7,083 bases of DNA from Nanobdellota archaeon (GTDB lineage Archaea > Nanobdellota > Nanobdellia > Woesearchaeales > GW2011-AR15): the NCBI GenBank assembly GCA_018815145.1, contig JAHIYL010000105.1, positions 1 to 7,083 of the forward strand, given 5' to 3'. Position numbers and translations under genes: made by a program. This document shows, in pieces, positions 6,523-7,083 of the stretch (position 1 is its first letter; each line of letters starts with the position of its first letter). Below the pieces are notes generated by a model. It had not been told where the DNA came from, made no database searches, and was given only the letters and a program-made list of their open reading frames with translations.

Positions 6523-6897
6523 TTACCCAAGATAAGTCGGAGTATCCTTCTTGGTCTTGCTCTTTTTATTGTTTTTCTTGCTTTCTTTTTCCATTGCTAG
6601 GAGCGCGTCGGGCTTATTTATCTTTCCGTATTTTTTTTCATATCCTTTTATATTGTCATTGAGAGCTTTTGCAAAATACTTGGCTGTATATACATCCATT
6701 GTGATGACATTATGCCTCAGGACCAATGGCTGGAATTTTTTATTTCTAATGTCTATCCTTGGTGTAATACTTCGAAAATCCAGAATGAACTTGAGCGGAT
6801 TGTGCATGACACCTGCTTCATCTGCAAAAAATGATACGCCATTATCAATATCTATCTTGACTTCCCGTGCACCCTGTTTTGGTTTTTCTTTTTCCAT
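6523..6897 (-). CDS. DUF3467 family protein
   Basis: The protein has 124 residues. Residues about 11-93 fit the DUF3467 pattern as I know it: a strand, then DEAGVMHNPLKFILDF (the family's variant of SPTEFILDF), a PR..IRNK strand stretch, a helix-forming TAKYFAKALNDNI segment and the closing GYEKKYGKI. The family is small, widespread in bacteria and archaea, cytoplasmic and without an assigned function. There is no signal peptide or membrane helix. It carries an extra Lys-rich tail (about 100-117) after the family core, which could bind nucleic acid or membrane surfaces (inference). The ATG has a GGAGG Shine-Dalgarno at 6905-6909, seven bases upstream, which fixes the start. It is monocistronic here and divergent from the gene starting at 7074, sharing a 176-base promoter region. 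Confidence 0.88.
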   Translation of the reverse strand: MEKEKPKQGAREVKIDIDNGVSFFADEAGVMHNPLKFILDFRSITPRIDIRNKKFQPLVLRHNVITMDVYTAKYFAKALNDNIKGYEKKYGKINKPDALLAMEKESKKNNKKSKTKKDTPTYLG

Positions 6898-6904
6898 TAT
6901 GATT

Positions 6905-6909
6905 CCTCC
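6905..6909 (-). promoter_or_regulatory. Shine-Dalgarno of the DUF3467 gene
   Basis: GGAGG on the minus strand, seven bases ahead of the ATG at 6897, is complementary to the archaeal 16S rRNA 3' end. It is one of only two clear ribosome binding sites in the window and decides this start. Confidence 0.75.
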
Positions 6910-6941
6910 GTTGACTAGAATAACCTTGATAAAATATGTGC

Positions 6942-6956
6942 ATTTTTAAATTTATA
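6942..6956 (-). promoter_or_regulatory. TATA promoter of the DUF3467 gene
   Basis: The minus strand reads TATAAATTTAAAAAT here. A TATA box centred near 6947 predicts a start site around 6920, giving a leader of about 22 bases that includes the GGAGG site. The element is nearly symmetrical, so it could also serve the + strand gene at 7074 with a leader of about 95 bases. Confidence 0.45.
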
Positions 6957-7007
6957 GCAGTAGTTCCGATTGAAATTTCTTCTCCTCTATAGAGTTTTTT
7001 AGAAAAA

Positions 7008-7033
7008 GATGGGAAAATGTTTATTCTCCCATC
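7008..7033 (+). promoter_or_regulatory. Inverted repeat around a TATA-like box, possible operator
   Basis: GATGGGA (7008-7014) is mirrored by TCCCATC (7027-7033). The 12 bases between them, with the preceding GGGA, form a BRE/TATA-like string (GGGAAAATGTTTATT). A start site near 7045 would give a leader of about 30 bases for the gene at 7074. Its location suggests a repressor operator, but a 7-base dyad can arise by chance. Confidence 0.35.
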
Positions 7034-7068
7034 ACCTTATTATAGTAACCAATCCAAAATAAGGTGAT
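7031..7068 (+). promoter_or_regulatory. Perfect 11-bp inverted repeat covering the Shine-Dalgarno
   Basis: ATCACCTTATT (7031-7041) is the exact reverse complement of AATAAGGTGAT (7058-7068), with a 16-base loop. The right arm contains the GGTGAT ribosome binding site, five bases ahead of the ATG at 7074. If both arms are transcribed, the stem would hide the site. If transcription starts near 7045, only the right arm is in the RNA and the dyad would act as a DNA operator. Confidence 0.55.
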
Positions 7069-7073
7069 AAACA

Positions 7074-7083
7074 ATGGAACTCT
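7074..7083 (+). CDS. Start of a further gene, cut by the window edge
   Basis: ATG-GAA-CTC-T is preceded by AAGGTGAT at 7061-7068, a strong match to the archaeal Shine-Dalgarno consensus at normal spacing, and by promoter-like sequence. Only Met-Glu-Leu is visible, so nothing can be said of its function. It is divergent from the DUF3467 gene. Confidence 0.65.

Noticed and set aside
6551..6949. 132-codon open frame on the + strand opposite the DUF3467 gene
   Set aside because: It is antisense to a gene with a recognised family, a Shine-Dalgarno sequence and a TATA box. Its hydrophobic run only mirrors the Lys-rich coding strand.
6985..6994. CTCTATAGAG palindrome in the divergent promoter region
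   Set aside because: A 10-base perfect palindrome is expected several times by chance in a window this size, and nothing else marks it as a site.

Overview
The window looks like part of an AT-rich archaeal genome, most likely a small-genome DPANN lineage (Woesearchaeota/Pacearchaeota-like). This placement is an inference. It rests on BRE/TATA-type promoters about 25 bases ahead of starts (leaderless or short-leader genes), Shine-Dalgarno sequences of the GGAGG/GGTGAT type, a DUF3467 gene, and above all several proteins that begin with a very short Lys-rich n-region followed directly by one hydrophobic helix. That arrangement resembles archaeal class III (prepilin-like) signal anchors and is common in DPANN surface proteins.

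Layout. Positions 43-2043 (+) hold a compact three-gene operon with spacings of 1 base and a 4-base ATGA overlap. It encodes three unrelated-looking proteins of 338, 165 and 162 residues, each with an N-terminal anchor helix and a presumably extracellular Cys-containing domain. Only 17 bases separate its last stop from the stop of a giant convergent gene, 2061-5840 (-). That gene encodes a 1259-residue anchored, Cys-rich surface protein interrupted by a complete 135-residue Hint (intein-like) domain. The 130-base region between the giant gene and the next gene carries divergent TATA promoters. Then come a predicted lipoprotein (5971-6465, +), a DUF3467 protein (6523-6897, -), and a divergent promoter region ending in the first three codons of a further gene (7074-, +). 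No gap without a gene exceeds 300 bases. I saw no tRNA, rRNA, CRISPR array or insertion sequence.

How the parts may work together. The operon and the giant gene all encode prepilin-like anchored proteins with oxidisable cysteines, so they are plausibly components of one cell-surface or pilus-like assembly (inference). The lipoprotein next door is also surface-exposed. The most notable object is the Hint domain. It keeps the N-terminal Cys, the TxxH motif and the C-terminal His-Asn, but the next residue is Phe instead of Cys/Ser/Thr. That is the hallmark of the A-type bacterial-intein-like (BIL) domains, not canonical inteins. The giant protein is therefore predicted to cut itself, or splice by an alternative route, separating a membrane-anchored 648-residue part from a 476-residue part with 32 cysteines. 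The Hint DNA is lower in GC than its host gene, which suggests later insertion. A G9 tract next to a T7 tract inside the Cys-rich part could allow on/off length switching.
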